Under the pieces are notes generated by a model. That model was not told the origin of the DNA. It searched no databases and was given only the letters and a program-made list of their open reading frames with translations. From the NCBI GenBank assembly GCA_026399475.1, contig JAPLQY010000088.1:38884-102883 (forward strand): a DNA stretch of 64,000 nucleotides, read 5' to 3'. Below are positions 16,609 to 26,301 of this stretch, one piece after another. Source of the stretch: Rhodocyclales bacterium (GTDB taxonomy: Bacteria; Pseudomonadota; Gammaproteobacteria; Burkholderiales; Rhodocyclaceae). The translations under genes and the position numbers were made by a program. Position 1 is the first letter of the stretch; every line of letters starts with the position of its first letter.

Positions 16609-18392
16609 GTCCTTCTCGCTTCGGTTCCTGCTTCCGCACACTGCATGAAGAATTTCTGCATGTCCCAGGCCCCTGTCGGGCAACGCTCGGCACACATGCC
16701 GCAATGCAGGCAGATGTTCTCGTCCTTGACCATGACGCGTCCGGTCTTCAGCGCATCGGAGACATACAGTGCCTGCTCCGGATTTTTCGCCGGCACCTTG
16801 AGGCGACCGCGCAGTTCGTCCTCCTCGCCGTTGGCGGTGAAGGTGATGCATTCGGTCGGACAAATGTCGACGCAGGCATCGCACTCGATGCAGGTCTTGA
16901 CCGTGAACACCGTCTCGATGTCGCAGTTGAGGCAACGCTCGGCCTCGGCGCAGGCCATGAAGGGGTCGAAGCCCATTTCCAGTTCGAGCTTGATGTCCTT
17001 GAGGGTCTTTTCCAGCGCCTTGACCGGCACCTTCTTGCGCTCCTCCTCGGACACCTGGTTGTCGTAGCTCCACTCGTGGATGCCCATCTTCTGGCTGACC
17101 AGATTGACCATGGGTGGCGGTCGCTGCAACAAGTCCTTGCCGCGGCAGAAGAGGTCGATCGAAATCGCCGCTTCGTGCCCCTGGGCCGCCGCGGTGATGA
17201 TGTTCTTCGGTCCGAACGCCGAGTCGCCGCCGAAGAAGACTTTCGGCAGGGTCGATTGCAGCGTCTTCTCGTTCAACACGGGCAGGCCCCACTTGTCGAA
17301 CTCCAGGCCGATGTCCTGCTCGATCCAGGGGAAGGCGTTCTCCTGGCCGATCGCGACGAGGACTTCGTCGCATTCATGGAACTCGTGGGGTTCCCCGGTC
17401 GGTATCAGGCTGCGCCGCCCCTTGGCGTCATATTCGGCACGCACGATCTCGAACAGCACGCCCTTGAGCTTGCCGTTCTCGTGACAAAACTCCTTCGGCA
17501 CGCGCATGTTGAGGATGGGAATGCCTTCATGAATCGCCTCCTCCTTCTCCCAGGGTGAGGCCTTCATTTCCTCGAAGCCGCTGCGCACGATGACCTTGAC
17601 GTCCTCGCCGCCGAGGCGGCGCGCGGAGCGGCAGCAGTCCATCGCGGTGTTGCCACCACCGAGCACGATCACGCGCTTGCCGATCTTGGTGGTGTGGCCG
17701 AAGGCGACGTTGGCCAGCCAGTCGATGCCGATCTGGATGTGCGCCGCCGCTTCCTCGCGGCCAGGAATCGGGGCGTCGCGCCCACGCGGTGCGCCGGTGC
17801 CGACGAACACGGCATCCCAACCGTCGGCCAGCACGTCGCGCAGACTGTTCACCCAATGGTTGTAGCGGGTTTCCACCCCAAGATCGATGATGTAGCCGCA
17901 CTCTTCGTCGATGACGCTGTCGGGCAGGCGGAATTTCGGAATCTGGCTGCGCATCATGCCGCCGGGGGATGCGCCGCTGTCGAATACGGTGATCTGGTAA
18001 CCGAGCACCGCCAGATCGCGCGCCACGGTCAGCGAGGCAGGGCCGGCACCGACACAGGCAATGCGCTTGCCGTTCTTCTTTTCGGGCGCCCGCGGCAGGC
18101 GATCATGGATGTCGTCCTTGAGATCGGCGGCGACACGCTTCAGCCGGCAGATGGCCACCGGCTCCTTGTCCACCCGGCCGCGACGGCACGCTGGCTCGCA
18201 GGGGCGGTCGCAGACACGGCCCAAAATGCCCGGAAAGACATTGGAGCGCCAGTTGATCATGTAGGCATCCGAGTAACGCCCGGCAGCAATCAGGCGGATG
18301 TACTCGGGAACGGGGGTGTGGGCCGGACATGCCCATTGGCAATCAACGACTTTGTGAAAATAGTCGGGTGCCCCGATGTTCGTCGGTTTCAC
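16605..18392 (-). CDS. korC: NAD(P)-linked FAD/FeS subunit of 2-oxoglutarate oxidoreductase (GltD-like)
   Basis: A 595-residue GltD-like electron-transfer subunit with GTG start and GGAG ribosome site. An N-terminal Cys-rich helical domain (CQWACPAHTPVPEYI; CDRPCEPAC) is followed by the FAD motif IACVGAGPASLTVAR near 115, the NAD(P) motif VIVLGGGNTAMDCCR near 250, and VFFGGDSAFGP. The C-terminus carries two [4Fe-4S] motifs (CIECDACVDICP and CLHCGMCAERCP). It would shuttle electrons between ferredoxin and NADP(H). First gene of the korCAB operon; a repeat-rich control region lies upstream of it. Confidence 0.87.
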   Translation of the reverse strand: MKPTNIGAPDYFHKVVDCQWACPAHTPVPEYIRLIAAGRYSDAYMINWRSNVFPGILGRVCDRPCEPACRRGRVDKEPVAICRLKRVAADLKDDIHDRLPRAPEKKNGKRIACVGAGPASLTVARDLAVLGYQITVFDSGASPGGMMRSQIPKFRLPDSVIDEECGYIIDLGVETRYNHWVNSLRDVLADGWDAVFVGTGAPRGRDAPIPGREEAAAHIQIGIDWLANVAFGHTTKIGKRVIVLGGGNTAMDCCRSARRLGGEDVKVIVRSGFEEMKASPWEKEEAIHEGIPILNMRVPKEFCHENGKLKGVLFEIVRAEYDAKGRRSLIPTGEPHEFHECDEVLVAIGQENAFPWIEQDIGLEFDKWGLPVLNEKTLQSTLPKVFFGGDSAFGPKNIITAAAQGHEAAISIDLFCRGKDLLQRPPPMVNLVSQKMGIHEWSYDNQVSEEERKKVPVKALEKTLKDIKLELEMGFDPFMACAEAERCLNCDIETVFTVKTCIECDACVDICPTECITFTANGEEDELRGRLKVPAKNPEQALYVSDALKTGRVMVKDENICLHCGMCAERCPTGAWDMQKFFMQCAEAGTEARRT

Positions 18393-18460
18393 GTGCGTTC
18401 AATCTCCAGTTGCTGTGTGCTGCTTCAAGATCGGCAGCGAGAGGCCGATTCCTTAAGGTG

Positions 18461-18485
18461 GTGCACTTTAGCACCGTCCGGTGCG
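18461..18485. promoter_or_regulatory. Alternating GGTGC/GCACC repeats upstream of korC
   Basis: GGTGC-N6-GCACC-N4-GGTGC gives two overlapping inverted repeats in the 203 bp divergent region between korC and the HAD gene. On the minus strand TAAAGT (18471-18466) lies in the first spacer, with TTGCTG 15 bp before it, so a weak promoter may sit inside an operator. Regulator unknown. Confidence 0.35.
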
Positions 18486-18595
18486 CAGCAAAACCCGCAT
18501 GGCGCTTCCCGAAAAAAAACCGTGGCCGGATTTTCCCTCTGGACCAAAAATCGGCTAGGCTTTGCACCTCGATTCTTGTCTGGTGGTGACTCATC

Positions 18596-19315
18596 ATGGC
18601 TCTACGCGCGCTCATTTTCGATGTCGACGGTACCCTTGCCAATACGGAGCGCGACGGCCATCGCCCGGCGTTCAATGCGGCCTTCTCGGAAGTAGGATTG
18701 TCCTGGCACTGGGACGAGGCCTTCTACGGCACCCTGCTCGACGTCACGGGCGGACTCGAACGCATTCGCCATTACGCCGAAAAATTCGATCAGGCGACCC
18801 AAGCGCGACCGGATTTCGAGGAACTGCTGCAGCGCATCCACGACATCAAGACTCGGAACTACCAGCGGCTGCTCGCCGCCGGAGCGATCCCGTTGCGCGC
18901 CGACATCGGACAGCTGATCTGCGATGCGCGTACTGAAGGCGTGCGACTTGCCATCGCTTCAAGTTCCAAGCTGGAAAACATCGTTGGCCTGCTACGTGCC
19001 AACCTGGGCCCGAACGCCGACACGTGGTTCGATGCCATCGCTTCCGGCAACGTCAAGGCCGCCAAAAAGCCGTCGCCCGAACTCTACTTGTGGACCCTGA
19101 CGCAGCTCAACCTTCCGGCACGCGACTGCCTGGCCGTGGAGGATTCGTCCCACGGACTGGCCGCCTCCCTCGCCGCCGGCATCCCGACCGTGATCACGGT
19201 CAGCGATTACACCATCAACGAGAATTTCGACGGGGCCCGCATGGTGCTGCCCGTGGCGCAGCTGGTGACCCTGGAAAAGCTGCGTCTTTGGCATGCAACG
19301 GCGAGCACGTCCTGA
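18596..19315 (+). CDS. HAD-superfamily phosphatase, CbbY/beta-phosphoglucomutase-like
   Basis: A 239-residue HAD hydrolase with motif I FDVDGTLANTE (residues 8-18), a helical cap with LLDVTGGLERIRHYA, motif II IASSSKLEN near 120, motif III Lys in AAKKPSPELYLW, and motif IV VEDSSHGLAASLAAG near 180. The CbbY subgroup hydrolyses sugar phosphates such as xylulose-1,5-bisphosphate beside the Calvin cycle genes; no rubisco gene is in the window, so the substrate is open. Divergent from korC. Confidence 0.85.
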   Translation: MALRALIFDVDGTLANTERDGHRPAFNAAFSEVGLSWHWDEAFYGTLLDVTGGLERIRHYAEKFDQATQARPDFEELLQRIHDIKTRNYQRLLAAGAIPLRADIGQLICDARTEGVRLAIASSSKLENIVGLLRANLGPNADTWFDAIASGNVKAAKKPSPELYLWTLTQLNLPARDCLAVEDSSHGLAASLAAGIPTVITVSDYTINENFDGARMVLPVAQLVTLEKLRLWHATASTS

Positions 19316-19362
19316 CAGTACCTAATCTCTATTAGGCCTTTCCCGCTGCGGCAGAATCCCTG

Positions 19363-21654
19363 CTAAATATGGGGCCGAGCCAGCGCGCGCCGCAAGGTTG
19401 CAAAAAGCATATCGGGGTCAAAGGGCTTGATCAGGAAGTCGTTCATCCCCGCCTCGAAGCAGCGGGCCTTGTCCTCGGCAAAAGCGTTGGCGGTCATGGC
19501 GATGATCGGCGTGTCCCGGTAGCCGGGAAGCTCGCGTATCTGCCGTGTAGCCTCCAGCCCGTTAACATTCGGCATCTGCATGTCCATCAGGATGGCCGCG
19601 TAGGCGGTTTTTTGCGCCAAGGCTATCGCCTCTGCGCCATCCTCTGCCGCATCAATTAGCAGACCGATCTCCTGCAGCAGCAACCTCACCACTTCCCGGT
19701 TGATCGGCTCGTCGTCGACCACCAGGAGGCGTCGGCCGGCATAGCCCTGCCGGATAAGCATCCCGCCATCGACTTTCGTCGCCGCTTGGCTCAGGACCGC
19801 CTCGCCACCCTTCTTCAGTCTCGCGGTGAACCAGAAGGTGCTGCCGACCCCCGGCGTGCTCTGGACTCCCGCTTCGCCGCCCATCAGTTCAGCCAGACGC
19901 CTGGTAATCGCCAGTCCGAGACCGGTGCCGCCATACTTGCGTGTCATTGAATTGTCGGCCTGCTCGAAAGCGCTGAAGAGCCGGGACAGGGCTTCGGGCG
20001 CGATGCCGATCCCGGTATCCTGCACTTCGAAGCGCACCACCACCGAGTCCGCAGTTTCTGCCTGCTTGAGGGTGCGCAGGGTCACGCTGCCGTGTTCGGT
20101 GAATTTGAGGGCGTTGGTGGCGTAGTTGAGCAGGGCCTGCTGCAGCCGGGTAGGGTCGCCCACCAGCCGGGGCGGCAGGGACTCGGTCTCGACCACCAGG
20201 CGAATGTTCCTGGCCCGGGCGCGCTCGGACAGGATGGAGCTGACATTGGCCAGCAGGCTGCCCAGCGCGACCGGCGCTTCTTCCAGCACGAACTTCCCGG
20301 CTTCGATCTTGGAGATGTCGAGAACGGCATTGATGATGCCCAGCAGGTGCTGGGCTGACTTGTCGATGGTGCTCAGGCGTTCTGCCTGCTTGGGCGTCAC
20401 ACCTTCGCGACGCAGGATGTTCGCCATGCCCAGGATGCCGTTCATCGGGGTACGGATCTCGTGGCTCATGTTGGCCAGGAAACTGCTCTTGGCGATGTTC
20501 GCGGCTTCGGCCTGAAACTTGGCCAGGGTCAGCGACTGGTTCGCCGTCTCGAGGTCTGCGGTGCGCGCCAGCACTCTCTGTTCGAGATCGGCGTTGAGCC
20601 TTCTGATCTCGGTCTCGGCTTGCTTGCGCTCGGTGATGTCGGTATAAGTCGTGATGAAGCCGGCGATCTCGCCATCGACTCGAAACGGCTTGCCGACCGC
20701 CAGGTAGGCGCGGCCGTCCGGGCGTACTTTTTCAAAACTGTGCGGCTGAAACTGCAAGGCCAGTTCGCGTTGCTGTTGTACATGTTGCTCGGGATCCACC
20801 GGGCCGTAGTCCCCGCGCCGCGCCGCGACCCGGACCAGGTCCTCAAAAGACGTTCCCCGGGTCATCATCTCGTTCGGCAGTTCGAGCAAGTCCACCAAGC
20901 CCTCGTTCCAGAGCACCAGCTTGAGCCGGTCGTCGAACACGCTGATGCCCTGCGGCAAGCTGCCGAGTATGTTCTCCAGCAGTGCCGACTGGCGACGCAA
21001 CTGCGCTTCAACCATCGCCCGTGCGGCGACTTCTTCTTCAAGGCGGGTGTTGGTTTGTGCCATATCCCGCATGCGGGTCTGCTGTTCGCGCAGCAGGGAT
21101 TCCAGATTGCGGTGCATCAGGCCTGCCTGGGTAAGCGTCATTACAACCATCGCTGCAAAGGTGGTCAGTGCCGCTATCCAGCTGAACGGGCTGCCTATGA
21201 ATGCATTCACATCGTAGGAAAAGACCAGATGTCCGGAGATGGCCAGTCCAGCCGCCACAAGCATCATCGCCCCCGATGCGAGGGCTGCAATCACCCCGCC
21301 GCGTGGTCCGTAAAAGGCTGCAGCGAGAATGCACAGCGCCATGTAAATGGGAGCCGAATTGCCGACAAACCCGTAAATGAAATAGCCGAAAGTTGCGGCC
21401 AGGTAAAGTGCAAACAGCAGTATCGGTGCCAGCCATCTGGCGCCGATGCGATTGCGCAGGAAGTAGCTGACCAGGAATACCGCGTAGAGAACCATGTGCG
21501 GAATGCTGAGCGGGTTCCCCAGGTGCAGGTTGCGCGACATGTTGCCTGCCATCAGAACCGTTCCGGCAATCATGGTTGCCGAATAGGTGGCCATGACAAC
21601 ATCTTCCCGAACCGAGCGCATCAGGCTGGATACCTCGCCAGAAGTTTCTTTCAT
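19363..21654 (-). CDS. Membrane hybrid histidine kinase with PAS and receiver domains
   Basis: A 763-residue kinase. About six membrane segments (residues 20-175) form the sensor, then a coiled coil, a PAS domain (about 220-345; [12 protein letters not shown]... [13 protein letters not shown]), HisKA with H398 in [12 protein letters not shown], an ATPase domain ([24 protein letters not shown]), and a receiver (about 640-760) with [12 protein letters not shown], phospho-Asp in [11 protein letters not shown] and Lys in FLIKPFD. The start at 21654 was chosen because it opens the first hydrophobic segment after a G-rich ribosome site; a slightly longer start at MAAGGG is possible. No cognate regulator is adjacent, so it is an orphan; output may be the receiver itself or a distant partner. 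Confidence 0.85.
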   Translation of the reverse strand: MKETSGEVSSLMRSVREDVVMATYSATMIAGTVLMAGNMSRNLHLGNPLSIPHMVLYAVFLVSYFLRNRIGARWLAPILLFALYLAATFGYFIYGFVGNSAPIYMALCILAAAFYGPRGGVIAALASGAMMLVAAGLAISGHLVFSYDVNAFIGSPFSWIAALTTFAAMVVMTLTQAGLMHRNLESLLREQQTRMRDMAQTNTRLEEEVAARAMVEAQLRRQSALLENILGSLPQGISVFDDRLKLVLWNEGLVDLLELPNEMMTRGTSFEDLVRVAARRGDYGPVDPEQHVQQQRELALQFQPHSFEKVRPDGRAYLAVGKPFRVDGEIAGFITTYTDITERKQAETEIRRLNADLEQRVLARTADLETANQSLTLAKFQAEAANIAKSSFLANMSHEIRTPMNGILGMANILRREGVTPKQAERLSTIDKSAQHLLGIINAVLDISKIEAGKFVLEEAPVALGSLLANVSSILSERARARNIRLVVETESLPPRLVGDPTRLQQALLNYATNALKFTEHGSVTLRTLKQAETADSVVVRFEVQDTGIGIAPEALSRLFSAFEQADNSMTRKYGGTGLGLAITRRLAELMGGEAGVQSTPGVGSTFWFTARLKKGGEAVLSQAATKVDGGMLIRQGYAGRRLLVVDDEPINREVVRLLLQEIGLLIDAAEDGAEAIALAQKTAYAAILMDMQMPNVNGLEATRQIRELPGYRDTPIIAMTANAFAEDKARCFEAGMNDFLIKPFDPDMLFATLRRALARPHI

Positions 21655-21998
21655 GCCTCCCCCTGCTGCCATCCTTGACTGCCCCCGGCATTTATTTTTG
21701 AGTGCGTTCCCGCTGCACAAGGAGAAGCTTGCCCCACCATAACCGATGGCATCTTCTCGATCTCTTGCACTGCAAGGATTGTGTATCTGCAGAATGCGGG
21801 CCGCTGGCGCCTGCAATCCTGCTGGAGAGACTCTATCACTTTCGTAGGGGAACGCTCCAGCGCGATGCCGAGAGACATGCGGCCGATCGGCGGGATGACC
21901 TCATGGCTTGCCGACCGTCTCATCTTGAATGTCGGAGAGCACTCGGCAATAGGTCGGAACCTATCGATGCGTCGGTGCGTACCGTCTCGCGAAGTGCT
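21655..21998. other. Gene-free interval of 344 bp
   Basis: It separates the orphan kinase start from the 3' end of the catabolic operon. I see no convincing gene, repeat or RNA in it. It should carry the kinase promoter on the minus strand and the end of the operon transcript, but I could not identify a clear hairpin with T-run or a good promoter. Confidence 0.5.
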
Positions 21999-23042
21999 TC
22001 ATTCGACCGATCCCCAGCGCACCACGGTGGCACCCCATACGTAACCGATGCCGGCGGCAATGGCCACCATGAGGTCGCCATCCTTCAGGCGTCCCTGCTG
22101 CAAGCCCTCGTGCAGGGAAATCATGAAGTCCACCTGGCCCAGATGGCCGTAGTTCTCCAGGTAAACCGACTGTTCAGGCCGGAGACCCAGAGTCTCCAGC
22201 AGTCCGGCGTGCATCGAACGCTTGAAGTGCAGCACGTTGAGAAAATCGATGTCGGCGCGCGTCGCATTGCTCTTGGCCAGCGCCTTGTCGATGCAGGCCA
22301 GCCAGTTCGGCATCGAGACATCGTTGAGCCGTGCCTTCATGTGCTCGGGCTCGAACACGCGCAGGCTGAGGTTGCCCCTGGCCCGCAGTGCGGCGAGTTC
22401 CGCCTCCGGCAACGACTCGATCGGATGTTCCGTGCCGCCGTACCAGGCCCCGACGTCCCGTGCCAGCGAGCCGTCGGTGATGATGTGCGAACCGAGCACC
22501 AGGTTGCGGCCCAGGTTCCGCCGCAGAACAAGGGCGCCAGCCCCCGCCGCGAGGTCGAACATGAAGGACACGGCCGAATCCCTGAAGTCGATCAGGTCGC
22601 CGTTGCGGTAGCCGCCGACGATCATCACCGTTGCAATATCCGGATCGGCGATCAGCATGTCCTTGGCGATCTTGATCGCCGCCACGGCAGTATTGCAGCG
22701 CTGCTGGATGTCGATGCCCCAGGCCCGGTGGGCGCCAATGCGCTCCTGGATGTAGATGGCCGATGTGGTTAAGGGATATTCCTTCCACTCTTCGCCCATG
22801 CACAGGATCAGGTCGATTTCCAGCGGATCGATGCCGCTGCGGGCGATGGCGTCCAGCGCAGCGCGCGCGCCCATCTCCTGGGTGCCATCCTCGGGCCCCG
22901 GCACGCTCTTCCTGACGATGCCGAGCTTGTCGCGCACCGCCTCCTCGCTCCAGTTTCCGCCGGTGGCCGCGGCGATATCCGCGGCGCTCATTTGGCGCTC
23001 CGCGAGGTAAAACCCGTAGCCCAGTATTCCGACGTCGTTCAT
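21999..23042 (-). CDS. Beta-ketoacyl synthase III (FabH-like) enzyme in a catabolic operon
   Basis: A 347-residue KAS III-fold thiolase-superfamily enzyme. The triad is intact: Cys116 (QQRCNTAV), His272 (NVLHFKR) and Asn297 (ENYGHLG). FabH relatives condense an acyl-CoA with malonyl-ACP; others act as acyl transferases or in reverse. Here it is the last gene of a CoA-dependent degradation operon, overlapping the hot-dog hydratase gene by four bases (ATGA), with no acyl carrier protein nearby. A role as thiolase-like cleaving or condensing enzyme on a CoA ester is therefore more likely than fatty-acid synthesis. Substrate unknown. Confidence 0.82.
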   Translation of the reverse strand: MNDVGILGYGFYLAERQMSAADIAAATGGNWSEEAVRDKLGIVRKSVPGPEDGTQEMGARAALDAIARSGIDPLEIDLILCMGEEWKEYPLTTSAIYIQERIGAHRAWGIDIQQRCNTAVAAIKIAKDMLIADPDIATVMIVGGYRNGDLIDFRDSAVSFMFDLAAGAGALVLRRNLGRNLVLGSHIITDGSLARDVGAWYGGTEHPIESLPEAELAALRARGNLSLRVFEPEHMKARLNDVSMPNWLACIDKALAKSNATRADIDFLNVLHFKRSMHAGLLETLGLRPEQSVYLENYGHLGQVDFMISLHEGLQQGRLKDGDLMVAIAAGIGYVWGATVVRWGSVE

Positions 23043-23920
23043 GTGCGCTCCACCTTGTGTTCCAGCTTATTTTCCAGATTGCGCACCAGCACCAGCGCTT
23101 CGCCGTCGCAGACCAAGCGGCCATCGGCGGCGCTGACGCGAGTGGAAAGGTTGACCAGTTCCTTCGCTGCGCGCAGTCGCGTGATTGTCACCGTTGCGGT
23201 CAATGCTTCGCCCGGATGGGCGGCCGAGGGATAGTGCAGTTGCTGCTTCATCCAGCCCGTGCCGCGCCCCGGCAGGCGCGTGCCGAGCAGGTCGGAGAAC
23301 ATGCCGGCCAGCAATGGCCAGGGCACGATGCGGCGCTTGAAACCGCGCGCCCTGGCTTCGCGGTCGTCGCGGAAGATCGGATTGCGGTCGCCCGTTAGGT
23401 CACCGTATTCATCGAGGTCGGCGGTGGCGAAGGTACGCGTCGTGCTGGCGCTCATGCCGGGGCGCAGGCCGTAGAGTTCGGCATCGCCCTCCTCGGCCAA
23501 ATGCGGCGCCGGGGCCACTCCGGGCAGGGGCGCGGACGGCGCGGCCACGCGGCAGCGGCCGCTTGCCGTGGCAAGCTTGGTACCACCCGTTCCGGCTTTG
23601 CTGACTTCAGTGACGATATCCAGAGTGCCGTCGACGTCCGCTTCCAGTTGCAGGTCAACATCCAGGCGGTCGCCGACATAGGTCGCACTGGGAAACATCA
23701 AGGTCTGCTCGAGTTGCACCACCCCCGGCCCGACTTGCTCCGTCAGCGCCTTGCAGATGCAGCTGTAGAGCATCATGCCGTGGGCCACGGTGGCGCCGAA
23801 ATGGCTCCTGGCGGCAAACACCGGATCGCAGTGGATCGGATTGTCGTCGTGGCTGAGCCGCGCGAAGCGGTCGAAATCCGCCTGCAGCAGGACGCGCTGA
23901 GTGGTGCTGGGCAGCGTCAC
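23039..23920 (-). CDS. Tandem hot-dog MaoC-like hydratase/dehydratase
   Basis: A 293-residue protein with two MaoC-like hot-dog halves. The first keeps the hydratase-2 pair in LSHDDNPIH (Asp25, His30), followed by FGATVAHGMMLYS. The second, LTGDRNPIF, keeps Asp178 and Asn180 but has Phe183 in place of the catalytic His, so it is probably a structural half, as in eukaryotic-type double hot-dog hydratases. The reaction would be (R)-specific hydration of an enoyl-CoA. It is coupled to both neighbours by four-base overlaps. Confidence 0.83.
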   Translation of the reverse strand: MTLPSTTQRVLLQADFDRFARLSHDDNPIHCDPVFAARSHFGATVAHGMMLYSCICKALTEQVGPGVVQLEQTLMFPSATYVGDRLDVDLQLEADVDGTLDIVTEVSKAGTGGTKLATASGRCRVAAPSAPLPGVAPAPHLAEEGDAELYGLRPGMSASTTRTFATADLDEYGDLTGDRNPIFRDDREARARGFKRRIVPWPLLAGMFSDLLGTRLPGRGTGWMKQQLHYPSAAHPGEALTATVTITRLRAAKELVNLSTRVSAADGRLVCDGEALVLVRNLENKLEHKVERT

Positions 23921-25443
23921 GCCTTGTCTCCGAATTCCGCGCGCAGCTTCGGCTTGTCCACCTTGCCGGCGGCATTGCGCGCCAGGGCCGGAACGAACTG
24001 CACCTGCTTCGGCGCCTTGAAGCCGGCCAGCTTCTGCTTGCAGTGGGCGATGACCTGCTCCTCATTGACTTGCGCGCCCGGCTTGACGGCGACGATGGCC
24101 TTGCCGACCTCGCCCCACTTGGCGTCGTGGATGCCGATCACGGCGGCCTCGGCCACGCCCTCGATCTGGAAGATCACGTTTTCCACTTCGGCCGGATAGA
24201 CGTTCTCGCCACCCGAGATGTACATGTCCTTGGAGCGGTCGACAACGTAGAAGTCGCCGTCGTCGTCGAAGTAGACGATGTCGCCGGTACACAGCCAGCC
24301 GTCCTCGTAGGACTTGGCCGTGGCCTGCGGGTTGTTCCAGTAGCCAGGAGTGATGGCGGGGCCGCGCAGCAGCATCTCGCCGCGCTGGTTTGCGCCCAGC
24401 CGCTGACGGGTCTGGGTATCGACTACCTTGGCTTCGACGAACATCACGGGTTTGCCGACGGTGCCCACCTTCCTGCGCGCGGTGTCCTCGTCAGTGAGGA
24501 ATACTGTCGGTCCAGTTTCGGTCATGCCAAAACCGAAACAGATGGTGACGCCCTTCGCCAGGTACTGTTCAAGCAGCACCCTGGGCACCGGCGCACCACC
24601 GGCCGCCCAGCTACGGACCCTGGAAAAGTCAGCGCCGGCGAAACGGGGGTGCTGACTGAGAAACAGGTAGATGGCGGGCACACCGAACATCACCGTAGCC
24701 TCGCTCTCCAGCAGCTCCATGGTCTTGTCGACATCGAACTGGCGCATGATCAGCGTGGTGGCGCCGAGCATCAGCATGCAGTTCATGTACAGGTTGAGGC
24801 CGCCGGTGTGGAAATAGGGCAACACCGAGAGCATCACGTCTTCGCGTCGCAAACTGGCATGGATGGTGTTGGTGAGCGTGTTGGTGACGTTCATGCCCCA
24901 GGTCTGCGGCACGCCCTTGGGCTTGCCGGTGCTGCCGGCGGTGTAGAGCAGGTACCAGACGTCGTTGTGCTCGCGCCAGGGCATTTCGACGGTGGCACCT
25001 GACATTTCGGCCAGCGCGCTTTCATAGCCGGCGACCTGCGGCCGCGCGGCGCCGGTCACCATGCAATTCTTGATCTTGAAGGCATCCATCAAGGCCGCGC
25101 CACCGGCGTCGAACTCCTCGCCCCAGACCAGCGCCGTCGGCGCCGCATCCCCAAGCACGCCCTTGAGTTCATCAACCGAAAGCCGCCAGTTGAGGCAGAT
25201 CACCACCGCGCCGATCTTGCCGCAACCGTAGAGCATCTCGACGTAGTCGGAGGAACTGTGCGCCAGCAGGGCCACGCGTTCGCCGGGTTTGACCTGCCAG
25301 CGCTCGCGCAGGAATTCGGCGAAGCGGCTGGCCCTTTCATTGAGCTGGGAATAGCTGACGCGGCGTCCGCTGTGGAGGTCCACCAGCGCGGTCTTGGCGG
25401 GGAACTGGCGCGCATGCTTGGCCAGATAGTCGGGTACTTGCAT
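23917..25443 (-). CDS. AMP-forming acyl-CoA ligase
   Basis: A 508-residue ANL-superfamily ligase with the AMP-binding P-loop YTAGSTGKPKGVP near residue 170, motif GFGMTETGPTVF near 300, and the hinge/catalytic region YWNNPQATAKSYEDGWLCTGDIVYFDDDGDFYVVDRSKDMYISGGENVYP. The C-terminal Lys lies in NAAGKVDKPKLR. It activates a carboxylic acid to its CoA ester at the cost of ATP to AMP. With the ABC importer upstream, the imported acid is the likely substrate; chain or ring nature cannot be read safely. Confidence 0.88.
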   Translation of the reverse strand: MQVPDYLAKHARQFPAKTALVDLHSGRRVSYSQLNERASRFAEFLRERWQVKPGERVALLAHSSSDYVEMLYGCGKIGAVVICLNWRLSVDELKGVLGDAAPTALVWGEEFDAGGAALMDAFKIKNCMVTGAARPQVAGYESALAEMSGATVEMPWREHNDVWYLLYTAGSTGKPKGVPQTWGMNVTNTLTNTIHASLRREDVMLSVLPYFHTGGLNLYMNCMLMLGATTLIMRQFDVDKTMELLESEATVMFGVPAIYLFLSQHPRFAGADFSRVRSWAAGGAPVPRVLLEQYLAKGVTICFGFGMTETGPTVFLTDEDTARRKVGTVGKPVMFVEAKVVDTQTRQRLGANQRGEMLLRGPAITPGYWNNPQATAKSYEDGWLCTGDIVYFDDDGDFYVVDRSKDMYISGGENVYPAEVENVIFQIEGVAEAAVIGIHDAKWGEVGKAIVAVKPGAQVNEEQVIAHCKQKLAGFKAPKQVQFVPALARNAAGKVDKPKLRAEFGDKA

Positions 25444-25461
25444 TGCGTCCTCCTGTACCTC

Positions 25462-26253
25462 CTAGGGTTCCGTTGAATCAGGATAGTCCTGAAACCGGCG
25501 CAGGAAATCATCGACGCCGGCCTGCGCCTGCGGCGTGTTTATGAGTCCGAGGAAGTGCCTGCGCTCGGCCTCCAGGTCCGCGGCCAGGCGCCCGCGGTCG
25601 CTCCGCAGCAGGGCTTTCGCGGCACGCATGGTGCCGGCTGGATAGGCGGCGATCTTGCGCGCCGTCGCGTTGGCGGTCTGCTGCAAATCTTCGGCCGCAA
25701 CCACTTCGTTGGCTAGGCCCCAGGCCACCGCCTCCTCAGCGCGGATGGTGCGATTGAGCAGCAGCGCGGAAGCCGCCCGACGCTGACCGGCGAGGCGCCC
25801 GACCAGTGCCGTCCAGCCGCCGTCGGGGCCGAAGCCAGCCGTGGCGTAGTGGGCCTTGAACGCCGCCCCGGGAGCCAGATAGGCCAGGTCGGCGGCCAGC
25901 ACCAGCCCGACCGAGCCGCCGGTGACCGCACCATGCACGGCGGCCACCACGGGTTGCGGCAGGTCGATCAGTGCCAGGATCGCCTCGTTCAGTTTGCCCA
26001 CCAGGCCCGAGGAATAGGCAAGAAGGTCGCCCGAGCGCTCGCGCTGGAAACGCCGCATGTCGCCGCCGATGGAAAATGCCGGGCCGTCGGCCGCCAGAAC
26101 GACAGCGGCGCAGGCCGGAGACCCTGCGATTTCGCGCAGGGCGATCAGCAGATCGTCGAGCAGTTCCGGCACTAGGGCGTTCTGCATGGCCGGGCGCGCC
26201 AGCACCAGGCGCACCACGCCCGCACCGAGCGGCTCGATGCGAACCAGGCTCAT
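25462..26253 (-). CDS. Enoyl-CoA hydratase/isomerase family protein
   Basis: A 263-residue crotonase-fold protein. The start at 26253 has GGAG upstream; the longer frame adds 13 unrelated residues. Oxyanion-hole segments are visible: ADGPAFSIGGDMRRF near 65 and HGAVTGGSVGLVLAADLAYL near 110. The usual second catalytic Glu region reads YATAGFGPDGGWTALVGRLAG, with Asp-Gly-Gly where hydratases have Glu, so an isomerase or other crotonase reaction is possible. Sits between ligase and CoA-transferase genes in the same operon. Confidence 0.85.
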   Translation of the reverse strand: MSLVRIEPLGAGVVRLVLARPAMQNALVPELLDDLLIALREIAGSPACAAVVLAADGPAFSIGGDMRRFQRERSGDLLAYSSGLVGKLNEAILALIDLPQPVVAAVHGAVTGGSVGLVLAADLAYLAPGAAFKAHYATAGFGPDGGWTALVGRLAGQRRAASALLLNRTIRAEEAVAWGLANEVVAAEDLQQTANATARKIAAYPAGTMRAAKALLRSDRGRLAADLEAERRHFLGLINTPQAQAGVDDFLRRFQDYPDSTEP

Positions 26254-26301
26254 GGTCGATCTCCGGCGGTGATGGTTATCGTCACGGCACAATTCCCGGC
26301 G

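Noticed and set aside
16609..17373. Upstream extension of the korA frame to 17373
   Set aside because: It overlaps korC in another frame and has only shadow sequence; the ATGA coupled start at 16608 fits the family.
18596..19315. Link of the CbbY-like HAD gene to carbon fixation
   Set aside because: No Calvin-cycle gene is in the window and HAD phosphatases are too diverse to assign by subgroup alone.
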